A program made the position numbers and the translations under genes. Positions 33,923 to 44,200 of a stretch of DNA of 64,000 nt are shown one piece after another (position 1 is the stretch's first letter; each line of letters starts with the position of its first letter). Origin of the DNA: Favolaschia claudopus (taxonomy: Eukaryota > Basidiomycota > Agaricomycetes > Agaricales > Mycenaceae); NCBI GenBank assembly GCA_037176885.1, contig JAWWNJ010000009.1:930001-994000 (forward strand), read 5' to 3'. The notes beneath the pieces were generated by a model. That model was given only the letters and a program-made list of their open reading frames with translations. It was not told the DNA's origin and ran no database searches.

Positions 33923-33937
33923 TTAACCCTAACCCTA
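33923..33937. repeat. Interstitial telomere-like motif
   Basis: TTAACCCTAACCCTA, two tandem copies of the fungal telomere repeat (complement of TTAGGG), sits about 45 bp before the start of the 2OG-oxygenase gene. In yeasts such elements bind Myb-type factors (Tbf1/Rap1-like) in promoters, and the position suggests a regulatory site rather than a telomere relic. Confidence 0.6.
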
Positions 33938-33982
33938 TCTTCCGAGTCGAAACTTAAATTGAACCTTCACAAAACCTTCATT

Positions 33983-35652
33983 ATGAGTTTACCAGTCATT
34001 AACATCGCACCTTGGCTTGCTCAGAACACGAACGTCGAAGCGCGCAAAACGACGTCGGAGGCTCTACATTCTGCCTGTCTCGATTATGGGTTCTTTTATC
34101 TTGATATCTCGGAATTTGTGGACCCATCAGTACCCGAGGAACTCACAACTTTGGCTCGGAAATTCTTCGCACTACCACAGGGGGAGAAAGATAAGATCTC
34201 CTTGAGCAACCAAGACTACGCTCGAGGTATGTCTCGCACGTCTTGATACGTAGCTAGGTTACAAGGGTCCCCTACCGCCGATAGGTTATCAGCGACTGAA
34301 GGAGAATGTAACAAACGGGAAGGTTGGCCGCACCATTCACCTACCAGCTCATCGGAGCAATGTAGACTCATTCTGTCGCCCAACAAGGCAGACAATCATG
34401 AAGGCTTGGATTTCTACCGACCCGTTGAAAATCCCGATAAATCGCGGCCGCTTTGGGGTGAAAATCAGTTTCCTGATGCGATCCCAGGTTTCAGAGAGAA
34501 ATATGAAGCCTGGGTTCAAAAGATGAAAGCTTTGGGCTTGATCGTAAGCTTGTATCTGACAACATTCGGAAAATTGCATCACTCACTTCCGCTGAGGTCA
34601 TGGAAGCGTGAGGGAGAAACTTTTCGACTTGCGCTTGACACTGATCATGCTGGTTAGAATGGCAGTCGGCTTGGGAATGACCACAGATGAATGGCTCGAG
34701 CTGCGCAGCCAGGTGGATGATAGTTTCTGGGTGATGCGCGCCATAGGTTCCATAAATGCGTCAATACCTCGAGACAAACTCATCTTCTCGGCAGGGTATC
34801 CTCCTCTTCCCAATGATAGCGATGGATTTTCATGCGGAGCTCACAAGTAATAATTGATTCTGAACGCGCTCTGGCGGCTGAAATCATGACTCAGGGACTA
34901 CGGCTGTTTAACGTGCGATCTTTCCCGCATAGGGTAGAATCAAAGGCCGACTGTCATCGAATTCAGGTTTCTATACGCTGATCCTACGCCTTCCGCGCTT
35001 CAGGTGTTTTTGCGGCAAAACGGGAGCATACCCGTTCCAGATACTAGCGGTCTACCCGCAGAGCAGGGAGCTCAACAAGGCATATGGATCAACGCAGATC
35101 CTATTCCAGGTACATACCTTTCATTGACTTGAACTCTCGTTTCATCGTCCTCTCTTCTAGGATGCGTCGTCTGCAACATCGGGGAAAGTACGTCACGGCA
35201 GCCTTTTCACGTACAGACATTCTCAACACTGTATTACTTTTCGCCAGTGTGGGAGGTATGGTCGAACGGTCTATATAAGTCAACTCTTCACAGAGTCGTC
35301 CATCGATCGTCAAACTACAGGTAAGTTGGTCGGAATCCGTTCAGCCTCGTCTCACCATCTTTGGCAGAGTTTCGTGCGTTTATCCCCGTCACATTCCGGT
35401 TTCGATGTATTCATACAATGAAAAGTGTTCCTTTCTTCTTCGAGCCGAATTTTGATGCTCGTATCCAACCACTGGAAGCTGCCAAACGTCTACAAGGCGA
35501 TGATGCCGTCCCTCAGAAGTCGCCAGTGGTCTATGGTATGTCGGGCGGCCATGGATGACCCGCTTTAACGTCCGGATACTTCATTAGGCGACTTTCTCAT
35601 GGCAAAAGTTGGAAACAACTTTGCAGGGGGCAAGGGCAAGTACAGTGACTGA
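33983..35652 (+). CDS. 2-oxoglutarate/Fe(II)-dependent dioxygenase (isopenicillin-N-synthase-like)
   Basis: About 350 aa in roughly nine exons. The N-terminal DIOX_N domain begins SLPVINIAPWL, with CLDYGFFYL and ARKFFALPQGEKDKI. The double-stranded beta-helix core carries the iron ligands HKD (in GAHKDYGCLTFLYAD) and the distal His in YKSTLHRVVH. The 2OG-binding RVS follows in YRVSVPFFFEPN. The RVS codons depend on a 6-nt exon (35368-35373) between two ordinary introns. The last exon reads GDFLMAKVGNNF. Such enzymes hydroxylate or desaturate small molecules; the substrate is unknown. A telomere-like element lies just upstream. Confidence 0.9.
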
Positions 35653-35879
35653 CCCAGATGAAACATTCATTCAGATTTTGAATGTCACGTCCACGCTTGT
35701 ATATCTGCCCAGGAATTATAACATGTCGTTATTAAAGTGATATGTTGGTGCCATTTCTTGAGATAACAGGAACCATGGAATGAGACACCAAATGCACAGT
35801 GCGCGTGCGCTCGATGATGGTACAACTACAGTCAGCCGCATTGCAGTATGATGTCTTGCTGCATGGATGCTGGCTTTTA

Positions 35880-37306
35880 CTAGGGTTTCGTCTGTGAATA
35901 TATGGTGCGTCCTGGATTCTGAGCCACGAGACTCAAAGAGGTACTAGAAGAGCCTCCTGAACCTCGAGTCGTCGTAGAAGCTGACTCTGCGGTGGGGGGT
36001 TCGCCGAATCCAGACGCCGTGGAAGTTGGAGGCCGTGCTGGGGAGCCATTCACAGCATGATTTGAGGGGCGAGAGGGTGCGGCCGACTCTGCTGGTCGTG
36101 ACACTGAACTGTCCAGGAGCCCAGACCCCCAGGGAGATGAGACTGAGGGTTGCCGAAGACTTGGGTGCTGGAAAAAAGTCAGTGAAAGTAGAGGTACGTA
36201 TGATTCGGTGTGAACCTGGGTGGCTGGTGCCTCTGCCTCCCCAGCTCGGGGCAGAGTGGGTGTGTGCCCATTTACACCCGTTGTAGCAGGATGAGCTGAT
36301 GAAGATGACCCGTTACGATGTGGAGCAACAGCCAGTTCCGGGTCTGCGGCAGAGTTTTGACCATTTGACCAACGAGTCCACCCACTGTCCCGCCCACCTC
36401 TTGTGCTGGTCGAAGTTTGCGATGTATGACCGGGGCCAAGACTTGTCGAGGACTCGTCATAGTCCCGTTGACTCGTCCCTCTGCTGATGCTAGAGTTGCG
36501 ATACTGCTTGTCTTTTCCATTCGCAGTCGATTTCTTGGTCTTTGCTTTCGATGTCGAGGCAGCAGTTCCAGCGGTGGATGAAAGCGTTGCAGCAGTAGCC
36601 AAAGCTGGGTCATCCTCGAGCATCTCTTTTGCGTGGGCTTCTCGCAGTTGTATTGCTTCTGCTAGAGAAACTGGAGTGGGAATGGTTTCTTGACAGAGCT
36701 GTAAGCTAAGAGTGCACTTCGGCTGTAGTACACCAACCTTGTAGAAACATGAATTCTTGGTACTGTCGCGTCGTGGCCGCTGAACAAAGTCATTAGAGCT
36801 CGAGGAAGGTGTGACAACAACAATGAATTGTACCCAAGTCTCGATAGTTCACAACATTACGCTGCTCTACACTGGCTTGCCGATGTCCACCCTGACCTAA
36901 CCGTTTTATAAACTCTTCCTGTAAAATATGTTTATGTATGAATCTCGTTCGCTCAAAGACGAGAGCAGAGTAGCACGCACAGTTGCGACAGACAAGATAA
37001 ATAGACCTTCTTTCGAGAGCGCAAGCTTGCCCGTTACACCCTCGGCCTGGGTATCGGAAATATTAATGGAACGCGCAGTCTGCCAGCGAAAAACGGAGGT
37101 ACCTTGATGATGCTTTCAAGGCGCAAGGATGGCAATAGGCTCTCTCCAGGGATGCGCTCGATGCTAGGACCAGGGTCTTCCTCATCTAGATCGGAATTGA
37201 GCTCGTCAAACTCTTCCTCGTCTGCTTCCAGCTCAGGTGCTTGAGGATGATCAGACTCTGAGATAAAATTTATAGAAGGCCCAGGAGTATCAGGTTCGGA
37301 GTCCAT
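35880..37306 (-). CDS. NF-Y/POLE4-type histone-fold protein with long disordered tail
   Basis: From ATG 37306 an acidic N-terminus (ELEADEEEFDELNSDLDEED) precedes a histone fold assembled over several exons: LPSLRLESIIKAEGV, LALSKEGLFILSVATEEFIKRL and QASVEQRNVVNYRDLA. That order resembles the CBFD/NF-YB/HMF fold of POLE4/Dpb3, CHRAC and NF-YC subunits, which pair with a second histone-fold protein in DNA polymerase epsilon, remodelling or transcription complexes. The C-terminal 250 residues are Ser/Thr/Pro rich and disordered. Which complex it joins cannot be told by eye. The stop is at 35880. Confidence 0.8.
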
Positions 37307-37668
37307 TGAGAGGTATTGAGGATTAGGGAAGGACCTGGCGGAGACTGGCGGACCGGAACGCAGAAAGGGCAACTAGTAGGTGACGTGAAGACAGCCCGCG
37401 ATTCGTGGGCTTGTGAGTCTGAATTTGCCGCATTGAAGGTCGTGATTGCTACTACTTTGGCGAGAACGTCCATGTCCAAATCGTCACATCCTTTCTTTAC
37501 ACTCTCTGCCTCGTCTTATTCATCCCAGCGCATCTCAAGCCGGCCTGGTCTTACAGGACTGCTCTGCTGGTCTCACAAGTTTCTTTTGGCTGCGAGTTGG
37601 GATTCAAGATACATAAATGCGGAACTATTCTACAGTGTATTGTTACAACTCATCGTCTTCAACGCCAT
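37307..37668. other. Gap between histone-fold and HSP20 genes
   Basis: About 360 bp containing the histone-fold promoter and the HSP20 3' end. Frames on the plus strand (37316-38052) are shadows of HSP20. Nothing further is seen. Confidence 0.5.
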
Positions 37669-38218
37669 TCACTCGACTGTCACCGCTACGCTCGCCTTGT
37701 CCTCCATTTTGTTCAGAGTAAGTTTGAGGATCCCGTCTTCCAACTTGGCCACAACATTACTGCTCTCTACTGGACGCGGCAGGAAAACGGTTCGGGTGAA
37801 GCTTCCGAAGACGGAACGTTCTGTGGATATCTGTGTCGAATTTTCCGCTACACACAAGTCAGCATCACCATCAGGTTAAATCAATGGTGGTCGTACCGTC
37901 TGGCGCATTGTTTTCGCTCCCCTCCTTGGCCGACAACAATTTGCCTTCGATTGTCAAGCTGCGCCCCCCATCTCCTATGCGAACTTCAAGGTTCTCTTTC
38001 TTCACGCCGGGTAATTCGGCCTCCACAACGTAGGAATTCCCTGCCTCGCTAACATCCACAGCTGGGCCTCGCAACATGGCCCGGTTTAATGCAGAGAATG
38101 GGTCGTCGAACAACGAGCGTTGAGGGCGATTGAAACCAACAGAGGCTCTGCCCAAGGGCTCGTCGAGCATGCGCAAGAAGGGGCGAAATTCGTTGAAAAG
38201 ATGACGGCCAATGGACAT
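37669..38218 (-). CDS. Small heat shock protein HSP20
   Basis: Two exons (38218-37897 and 37847-37669) encode 166 aa. The N-terminal part has FDDPFSALNRAM. An alpha-crystallin domain follows from PAVDVSEAGNSYVVEAELPG, through NLEVRIGDGGRSLTIEGK, to SFTRTVFLPRPVESSNVVAK and the closing LEDGILKLTLNK motif. It ends AVTVE. sHSPs form large oligomers that hold unfolding proteins under stress. The 49-nt intron sits in the flexible loop between beta strands. A promoter with TATA and a heat-shock-element-like repeat lies upstream. Confidence 0.95.
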
Positions 38219-38269
38219 GGTGAGCAGATTAGTAGGGGGTGTCGAGGACAAAAGCACAACAAACTGGGC

Positions 38270-38335
38270 TATATATACAAATTTCATTCGGCCATCGTGT
38301 GAAGGACCTCCGTCGAGACATGACTAGAAAGTTCG
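38270..38335 (-). promoter_or_regulatory. HSP20 promoter with TATA box and heat-shock-element-like site
   Basis: TATATATA occupies 38270-38277, about 52 bp before the ATG at 38218. At 38326-38335 lies AGAAAGTTCG, an inverted nGAAnnTTCn pair, the core of a fungal heat shock element bound by HSF1. Only two perfect pentamers are clear, so a weak or partial HSE is possible. Confidence 0.5.
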
Positions 38336-38484
38336 TCGTCTCTCTAGGGCTTGCGAGTTGTCCCGGCAAGGTCATGAATATGACGTAATCACAGAAAATA
38401 CTCGAAGCAACTCGCGTCGTTGGGTAATTCAAGCAAACATTCAAGCAAACACTGCTATACTGCTAGATCACTGAGAACCTGCTA

Positions 38485-39853
38485 TTATCTCCCCTCCGGC
38501 CATTCTACTACCCATTCGGCAGACACAGCATGCTCTTGGTTATCGTCATCCTCGAATTTTAACTTGTATATATGTTTTGAAGATGGTGTCGCCTGCTTTG
38601 ACAATGAAACGTGAGTCAATAGCAAGCATCACAGAATTGGACTCATACCCTGCCTGCCTGCTGAGAGTATTTGGGAGTAGAAATAACCTCAGCTCGATAG
38701 AAACAGCTTGTATCAGGGTAGAGTGCCATGACTGTAGAGCCAGGGGGGTATTCATGGTAAGAAGATAGATGTGAAGGAGATCCCGCTGGTGCGTTTGGGT
38801 CCGGCAGGGGAATAATCGCTTTCAGTGTTGTGTTGTAACATCTGCATCGAACATTGGAAATCATTGGACTAGAAAGATATTTCCAGAATATACTCACAGT
38901 CCTGGCTGGCCGTCCTCTTGCGGCTCTGGATCTTGGACTTCATATCTGAGAGGAATGAGGGGTCAACATGATTTGAAGACGGGCGAGAAACCAGATGTAC
39001 CGATGCTTGTCGTTGTTGAGACATCGAACCACGACTGCCAGGATCCAGTTATTTTCGCCGGTATCAGGGGAGGCGTTACTATTGCCAGTGGGTTTTCCCC
39101 CGGCGCTAGGTTTGCCTGAAGGCTGGTGGAATGCGACTTTCCTCCCTTCCTGAAGCGGTAGTTGCTTCGCAAGCAGCGCCTTCGGTGCGCGCGAGAATGC
39201 ATTAGCTGAAGAGGGCCCTACTGAGTTACGGGCAGGTAGCGTTATTGATACGCGAGGAACTACGACAGTAGGTGCCGAAGGAACTGGCGTCGAAGAAGGA
39301 GATGGCGGTCGAGGACGCTTCATTCGCTTCTCTGCCAAACAGATCAATACCAGATACTGAACGAGTAGTTGTATCGCAGAAAATAATTCACCTGCGCTCT
39401 CTGGCGCTTTCCGCAAGGCGATCAGGACATCCAAACGTTCAATAGCATCGTCAATTGCTCTGAAAGACAAATTCACAATGAGTCATGAAAAATCTCCAAC
39501 AGCGATGATTACATCCGGAGAACCTACTTTATTTCTCGGTCGGAAGTTGTTTGGATTTCTTCCAATCCAGAGTATAATTTACGGTAAATTTGCTTGACGT
39601 TGTCCAAACCTTGGGCAGGCAAGGTGTCGTCCGCGGGCCAGACAGATATAAGGCGGTTGACCCGTCCAATAGTTTCAATGGTGGCAGCGTTTGAATATAT
39701 AGTCGATAGATTTGTTAAAGATGTCGCCGCATGAGACCAGCAGTCCAACTCTATGGTTCGCCTGATTAGTCATGTAACCTTATGGGTCCCACTTGCCTGA
39801 CCTTCAGAAGAAGCAGGACGCGTTGAAATAGCTCGACGTCTGTCTGTAGCCAT
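38485..39853 (-). CDS. SGF29: SGF29-like SAGA subunit with tandem Tudor domain
   Basis: SGF29 reads histone H3K4 methylation for the SAGA acetyltransferase. Starting MATDRRRAISTRPASS, the protein has an N-terminal coiled region (LDNVKQIYRKLYSGLEEIQ and AIDDAIERLDVLIALRKA), then a Pro/Ser-rich linker. The SGF29 C-terminal Tudor pair follows: NNWILAVVVRCLNNDKHRYE; YHEYPPGSTVMALYPDTSCFY; and the end YKLKFEDDDNQEHAVSAEWV, finishing VVEWPEGR. About seven exons run from ATG 39853 to stop 38485. The Tudor aromatic residues are present. The gene lies between HSP20 and translin, all on the minus strand. Confidence 0.9.
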
Positions 39854-40083
39854 AGTGAAATCGTTAGAATGCGTATGTGGGTCCCTGTTTCACGCAACGG
39901 ACGACTGTACAATGATCTAGTTCAGGTACGTCAATTGTAAACAAACTACAACAACCGCTTTATTCCAAAAAAGGCAATCTCGGTTTGTTGGGCGACAATC
40001 ATGTAGATACACTTCCTACTGTACACGTTGCCAATGGCTTGATAGAAAATCCCGAGGAAAATCGACACCCGATACAAATAGAA

Positions 40084-41114
40084 CTACTGAACGGGTGGGT
40101 TCGCAGGGACCAACTTCCGCAACGAAACGTCGTAGACCACTATTCCAGGTCAATAACCCATACCGACAGCACTACACGAGGCTAACCTTCTTCAATTTTT
40201 TTGAGGTCATATTTCAAGCTGTCAAACCGCCGTCGCAATGAGTCGTTCTTGAGATTAAGCTGACAGCAGTTGTCGAACACGATAACCTTGAGACTCTAAC
40301 CACACACCATCGTGAAACCGGAGAAGATCTCTTTTACAAAATTCGAAATTCGTACTGGCTCTTCGAACTGGCCCAGTGTGACTGCATTGATGACGTATCT
40401 CGACTGAGTGCGTCGCGGTCAATGAATGAATAGCTACACTGGTTCAACACGACGATTACCAGTTCGTTTACCATGCTAATCAAGCCATGGAGATAATCCT
40501 CGACGGGAAGAGAGAATCTGTCTTTCCACTCCCCGTTGACTGTAAACAGTCGGTATGAGCGGGTAAGAAACGAGGGATTCGCGCACTTCCTAGGATCTCG
40601 GATGCACGGGGAAGAGATAAAAGAGTGCCGTTCCTCAGGTACTGAATTAACGCCGCTGCGTACACCGCACTGCGCATGGAATTTGACCACATATCTTTCC
40701 AGCGCCAAAATTGATCGGGGGGAATCACGTCGGCAATGGCGAGTGTTATCTCGCTGCAGCTGTGCAGCACAGGATCCACGGAGTCGAGGAGTTCCGGCAC
40801 TACTCCGCATGAATCAAATGTCGAAGACCAGCTACTGGATAGACTATACTTGAATGCGAGGGAGTAGAGTGTATTTTCCCAAGAATTCCGACTGTAACAC
40901 CCGTAGAAGAGAGACCATCTTGAGATCCCAGAAGGCATACCTATAGTTCGAATGCGCTTGTCGAATTCTTTCACTTGCTCTTTGATTTTCTGCCGATGGA
41001 TACATTTGATGAACAAGAGTTTGAGTGGGGCGAGAGTGCAATGCAAGAGACCTCGCTGACTCCGACATCTTGCTCTAAAAGAGAGTTGAGAGACTCGAGG
41101 TCCCGAGGATCCAT
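40084..41114 (-). CDS. TSN: Translin (TSN) single-strand nucleic acid binding protein
   Basis: Translin binds single-stranded DNA and RNA and, with TRAX, forms the C3PO ribonuclease. From ATG 41114 the protein begins MDPRDLESLNSLLEQD, a typical start. Later blocks are IPPDQFWRWKDMW, AVYAAALIQYLRNGTLL, FSLPVEDYLHGLISMVNEL, RYVINAVTLG, RISNFVKEIFSGFTM, LNLKNDSLRRRFDSLKYDLK and KIEEVVYDVSLRKLVP, all translin signatures. About seven exons keep frame. An in-frame ATG at 41207 would add 31 hydrophobic residues; I prefer the shorter form. The gene is divergent from SEN1 with 162 bp between starts. Confidence 0.93.
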
Positions 41115-41276
41115 TCCGAAGAGAGGACTCAGAGGAGCAACCAATGAGTCGGTAAAAGCAAGTTTGAGCAGCAGTGTCACGCGTGACCGACGCGTCTGAA
41201 TCCTCATTCTTAAATCCTCCTTTCATTCAGCCTCTCATTGTTCCCCGCCAGTGGCGACCTCTAAATCTGCGGGGTC

Positions 41277-44200
41277 ATGCCCACACTGGAAACGAATTCC
41301 CTCGTCGAGAAACAGCTAGCCAGTCTTCGAGATTCTCCGGTCAACAATGAAGGAGCATCAGACGCGGTGCTCGCTGGCGTTTTCAGCTATCTCATGGAAG
41401 TACCTCCAAATGCTACGGATGGCTGCCTTCACTGGTTCTGCGGTTGCGCTCTTCCCACCACAGTTGCTGCTGCAACTTTTTTGATCAGGCTATTCGCCTA
41501 TTCCAGCCCGTTAGTTGAACAATGGAGAAAGAAGTTTAGGGCTTGTCTGAACGGGTGCCTGGATTGCGTGCAAGGGCTTGAAGAAGCTAAATGCACTTCC
41601 AGAACTACGTCTGTGTTGCACTTCTGCATGCTTGTATATCTGAACAACGTGTACCAGGTTCTTTGGCGCGTTCTCGGCCGACATTCTGGCGGGATTTTAT
41701 CAAAGCTTTGAGGCATGGGAACTATCAACTGTGTTGGAAGATATAACCGGAAAGACTATACCTTCGTCTGCCCCCGGCAGATGGTATCGCATTGTGTCCA
41801 ATCTCACCATTCTACGAGACACCCAAATACTCTCTCTCATCCACAATCAGGCTCCCACGGCCGTCTTTGAAACCTGGCCAAAGAATTCCGTGCCGCCAGG
41901 ATTGCTCATATTGATGGTGGACGATGAACCTGCTGTAAGAAATTGGGCGGAGAAGCAAATACTTCGTTCTGCTGGGAGCCCCATCGCCAAGGACAAATTC
42001 TTGCCGTCTCATGCGGTGGCCCTCGATGTTATCATACAAGCCCTCGATCCTGGATCTATGCTCGATACTCCATTCTCATTGTCCAAGGACCCAGTTGTGT
42101 TATGGTTTGGGCTCAGAACTGCGCTGAATCTGGTCCCCGTGGAACATCTGCAAACTGGAGCTATTTACCGCGAAGTTATAGGTCATCTACATGACAATGG
42201 ACCTCGTGAGTCATTCGATCGTCATGTAGCTCAACGATTTCTCATGTCCTCAACAGATTTTCAGCACATACTACAATGTTTTAGCTATCTTACCCTGAAT
42301 GTTGGAAAGTCATTTTGGGCTTCCGAGGGTCCTGAATACCCCCAAATCATCTTCGACTCCATAAAAGAAAATTCCTCATTTTCTCGAATGTTGCTTGAGA
42401 GTCATTCTTCCGCTCCCCAGCACCCACTTTTGTCGTGGTGTTCGGTTTATCTCTCAGCAATTGAAGGGCAACCAGCACAAGGAGAAGTCATTGCCAAGAT
42501 GGCGGACTTTTTCTTCGAGGAGTTGCAGCATGAACGGTTTGGGGATGTTCGGCCGTCTATCATGGTCGCCGGAATTGAGGCAAATTCTTTCCAATCTTCA
42601 TCTCATGCTAGTTTGCTGAACCGAGTATCCAGTTGTTCTCGGGACTATATCGTCGAAAAGACCCGCCAACAACCTCAATATCGAAAGTTTTCGACATTCA
42701 TGCGACCGTGTTGGTTGATATCGCGTTTTCGAACTCCTACACTATTCCTGCGTGGAAAACGGCTCGTTCTGCCAGTCATCAACTGGTGCATAGCATCATG
42801 CAGCACGACATCAAGGCTATCACACGTGCGATCCACTTTCTTTGCCTTGCTCTCGCGAAGAAGAATAGTATCGACGAGAGCGAGGTAATGTTGACGGGTG
42901 GACACCACATTTGGAAGAATGTGTATCTTAAGCTGCAGCCCGGTGACAATGACGGAATGGCGATGATAGTCGACGTCCTGGCTCAAGCTGCTCATTGGGA
43001 CGTCCTAGCTCCAAAGCCGTTTGGGTTTGACAAACCTGACCAACTTGGAGTCAATCGGGCCTTGAAGATCATCTGGGACGGCTTACGAGATGGCTTCGCC
43101 CGCTTTGTCGAAAGCAGTCGTTCATCCTCCCTTCTAGATCTTTTACAACGACCTCGTGTGGTACAGAATGTCTTCGTACTCCTTCTTTCTCCGATCGCCG
43201 ATATACAGCTCAGTGCGCAAAGTCTTGTTGGGTTGGCTTTCGACGTGGATGATCGGCAGGATTGTTACCGCGCTCTATTAGCCAACCACCCAAACGCTGC
43301 TCTTGACGGCCTGGTTCAAGCCCTGACAATGTTCACTAGATATGCAATTCCCGTGCCCGAGGCTTGCAGTTTGGCCAAACACTTCGTTCGCTATCTTCAG
43401 GATATCGTCGAGCTTTTGTGCTCTCGACCGGACGGGCTTTTACACAATCCTCACTTCTTACGTCCCAATGAGGAGAGCGGGCCATACTCACGAATACCAA
43501 TGCTGTGGAACCTCATGAATCAAGCTATTACCGTTATCTTCAAACGCACTCCTATGTGGGCCAACTACTTCGAAAACGAGGAGATGATCTTGTGGATGCG
43601 GGATGCCCTGATCTATGACCGAGAATTGATGGCACAATTCCGAGTTTTCGAAAGCGCTGCTAATGCAGGTCAACGCGTCTCAGACGAGCCGGGGCGCACG
43701 TCCACAATAGGGCAGCAGATGGTGGACGATCTACAGCGCGTGCTTCCGGAGCTCACGAAATGGCTTCGTCTCTCTCACGAGGAGCTGCTGTATCAGATGT
43801 TCGAGCTCCTTCAGTCCCTTCTTAGGACCTTTCATGAAATGAAGGTGCCTCCGCTGGAAACCAGTTTGCAGAAAATGACCAAGCACATTGTAGATGCGCG
43901 CAGAGACAACACGAAAAGTCGTTTGGACTCGTCACGCCTCCTTCAGCTCGAAAAGACTTTGTCTCTCTTCATTGACGAGGAGGAGGCTGTATCACCCCAG
44001 ACGTCCGATCCTACATTCCGTCCGCAGTCAACCATACCGAAAGACTCCAAGAAACCGCGAAAAACGGACCGACCTGTCCTCGCTAAACATGGCGCTGGAC
44101 CGAGCAAAATTCAGAAGGATCAGTTCTTTTCCGCACAGGACCAGAAACGACTCGATAAAGTGGACTCATTCCCAGCATACCGACGAACCTCCGCTGGCCC

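Noticed and set aside
33915..33940. A true telomere or chromosome end at the telomere-like repeat
   Set aside because: Only two repeat units, with genes continuing on both sides.
40480..41226. 248-codon minus-strand frame overlapping translin
   Set aside because: It reads through introns in and out of the translin frame; the spliced translin model explains the region.
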